In this document: in pieces, positions 63,771 to 64,000 of the stretch
Layout: every line of letters starts with the position of its first letter
Numbering within the stretch: the stretch's first letter is position 1
NCBI RefSeq assembly: GCF_003416765.1
Contig: NZ_QSNG01000001.1
Location: 1,142,742 to 1,206,741, forward strand
Direction: 5' to 3'
Length of the DNA: 64,000 nucleotides
Origin: Paratractidigestivibacter faecalis
GTDB taxonomy: Bacteria; Actinomycetota; Coriobacteriia; Coriobacteriales; Atopobiaceae
Position numbers and translations under genes: made by a program
The notes under the pieces: generated by a model
What the model was told of the DNA's origin: nothing
The model's input: the letters and a program-made list of their open reading frames with translations, nothing else
Database searches by the model: none

Positions 63771-64000
63771 CTACGCCACGCCCTGGGCGGAGGCGTCCTC
63801 GGCCGCGGACTGCGCAGCATCCCCATCAGCCTGAGCGGCCTGCCCGTCGGAGGGGGCGGCATCGGCGGAGGCCGCGTCGGCGGCGCCGATGGTCACGGTC
63901 TCGGTGTCGGTGGAGAGGACCATGCCAAGGTTCTGGGTGGCGATGCGGCTGATGCGGGCGTTGGAGGAGAGCGCGGAGCGCTCGATCATGAGGCTGTCGT
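63771..64000 (-). CDS. ftsL: FtsL-like cell division protein, C-terminal part
   Basis: A partial gene running off the window edge; at least 75 codons are seen. The coding frame continues upstream past the internal ATG (DSLMIERSALSSNARISRIA), with the FtsL/DivIC-type QNLGMVLS and an Ala/Asp-rich tail. The position between the (unseen) mraW and ftsI fits. FtsL with FtsB/FtsQ activates FtsWI. The N-terminal membrane helix lies outside. Confidence 0.75.
   Translation of the reverse strand, partial: DSLMIERSALSSNARISRIATQNLGMVLSTDTETVTIGAADAASADAAPSDGQAAQADGDAAQSAAEDASAQGVA

Noticed and set aside
1-64000. CRISPR array or prophage
   Set aside because: No regularly spaced direct repeats, and no phage structural, integrase or lysis genes were recognised.

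Overview
The window is a high-GC (roughly two-thirds G+C by eye) bacterial chromosome segment. It most resembles a member of the actinobacterial class Coriobacteriia (an Olsenella/Atopobiaceae-like gut or rumen organism). The evidence is a mannose-family PTS with two DUF956/ManO genes, paired YhgE/Pip proteins, DUF969-DUF979-pcp, an OFA-type MFS carrier, an RsbW/SigB-type pair, and a cell-wall/division cluster with SepF, YggT and DivIVA. The genus call is an inference from gene content, not from a marker-gene comparison. Nothing looks like a plasmid or prophage, and there is no CRISPR array.

Layout. 1-11 kb (minus strand): recN(partial)-nadK-tlyA-xseB-nusB-asp23, then efp, a self-contained mannose PTS operon (IIAB-IIC-IID-two DUF956) with its own promoter and terminator, then pepP, a degenerate AroB-like protein and shikimate kinase. 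11-16 kb: yqeG-mltG-ruvX-alaS. 16-21 kb: a tightly overlapping operon of a DUF948-like membrane protein, RsbW-like anti-sigma, SigB/SigF-type sigma factor, AI-2E-family permease and a GH43 glycosidase. 21-26 kb: rarA, an OFA-family MFS carrier, metK, and a TetR regulator divergent from two large YhgE/Pip proteins on the plus strand (26.4-31.4 kb). 31-45 kb: gltX, a cupin, a GyrI-like protein with pcp-DUF979-DUF969, three tRNAs, a CCA-adding enzyme, pepC, a 33-residue membrane peptide, rnpB, an orphan glucose-type PTS IIA, a YigZ/IMPACT protein, and a radical SAM/DUF4130 DNA-repair-associated pair. 45-64 kb (minus strand): divIVA-yggT-sepF-yggS-pgeF-ftsZ, an IS3-family element, then ftsQ-murB-murC-murG-ftsW-murD-mraY-murF-ftsI-ftsL(partial), a nearly complete dcw cluster.

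Most striking signal. The 9-mer GGCGAGAAG (reverse CTTCTCGCC) occurs at least 36 times by manual count on the two strands, where base composition predicts about one. It appears in several reading frames and in 11 intergenic places, and as inverted pairs that form hairpins at operon ends. Neisserial DNA-uptake sequences and Pasteurellaceae uptake signal sequences behave this way. The IS element contains no copy. I read this as a candidate DNA-uptake or other genome-wide signal, not previously described as far as I know.

Other points worth attention are an AroB-like pseudoenzyme translationally coupled to shikimate kinase; two terminators sharing an identical 13-nt loop with a covarying closing stem; a dispersed GGGAC[T/A]GTCCC palindrome family sited just after stop codons; an unlisted small membrane ORF downstream of rnpB; an about 75-residue insertion in the radical SAM protein; and the IS3 element between ftsQ and ftsZ.
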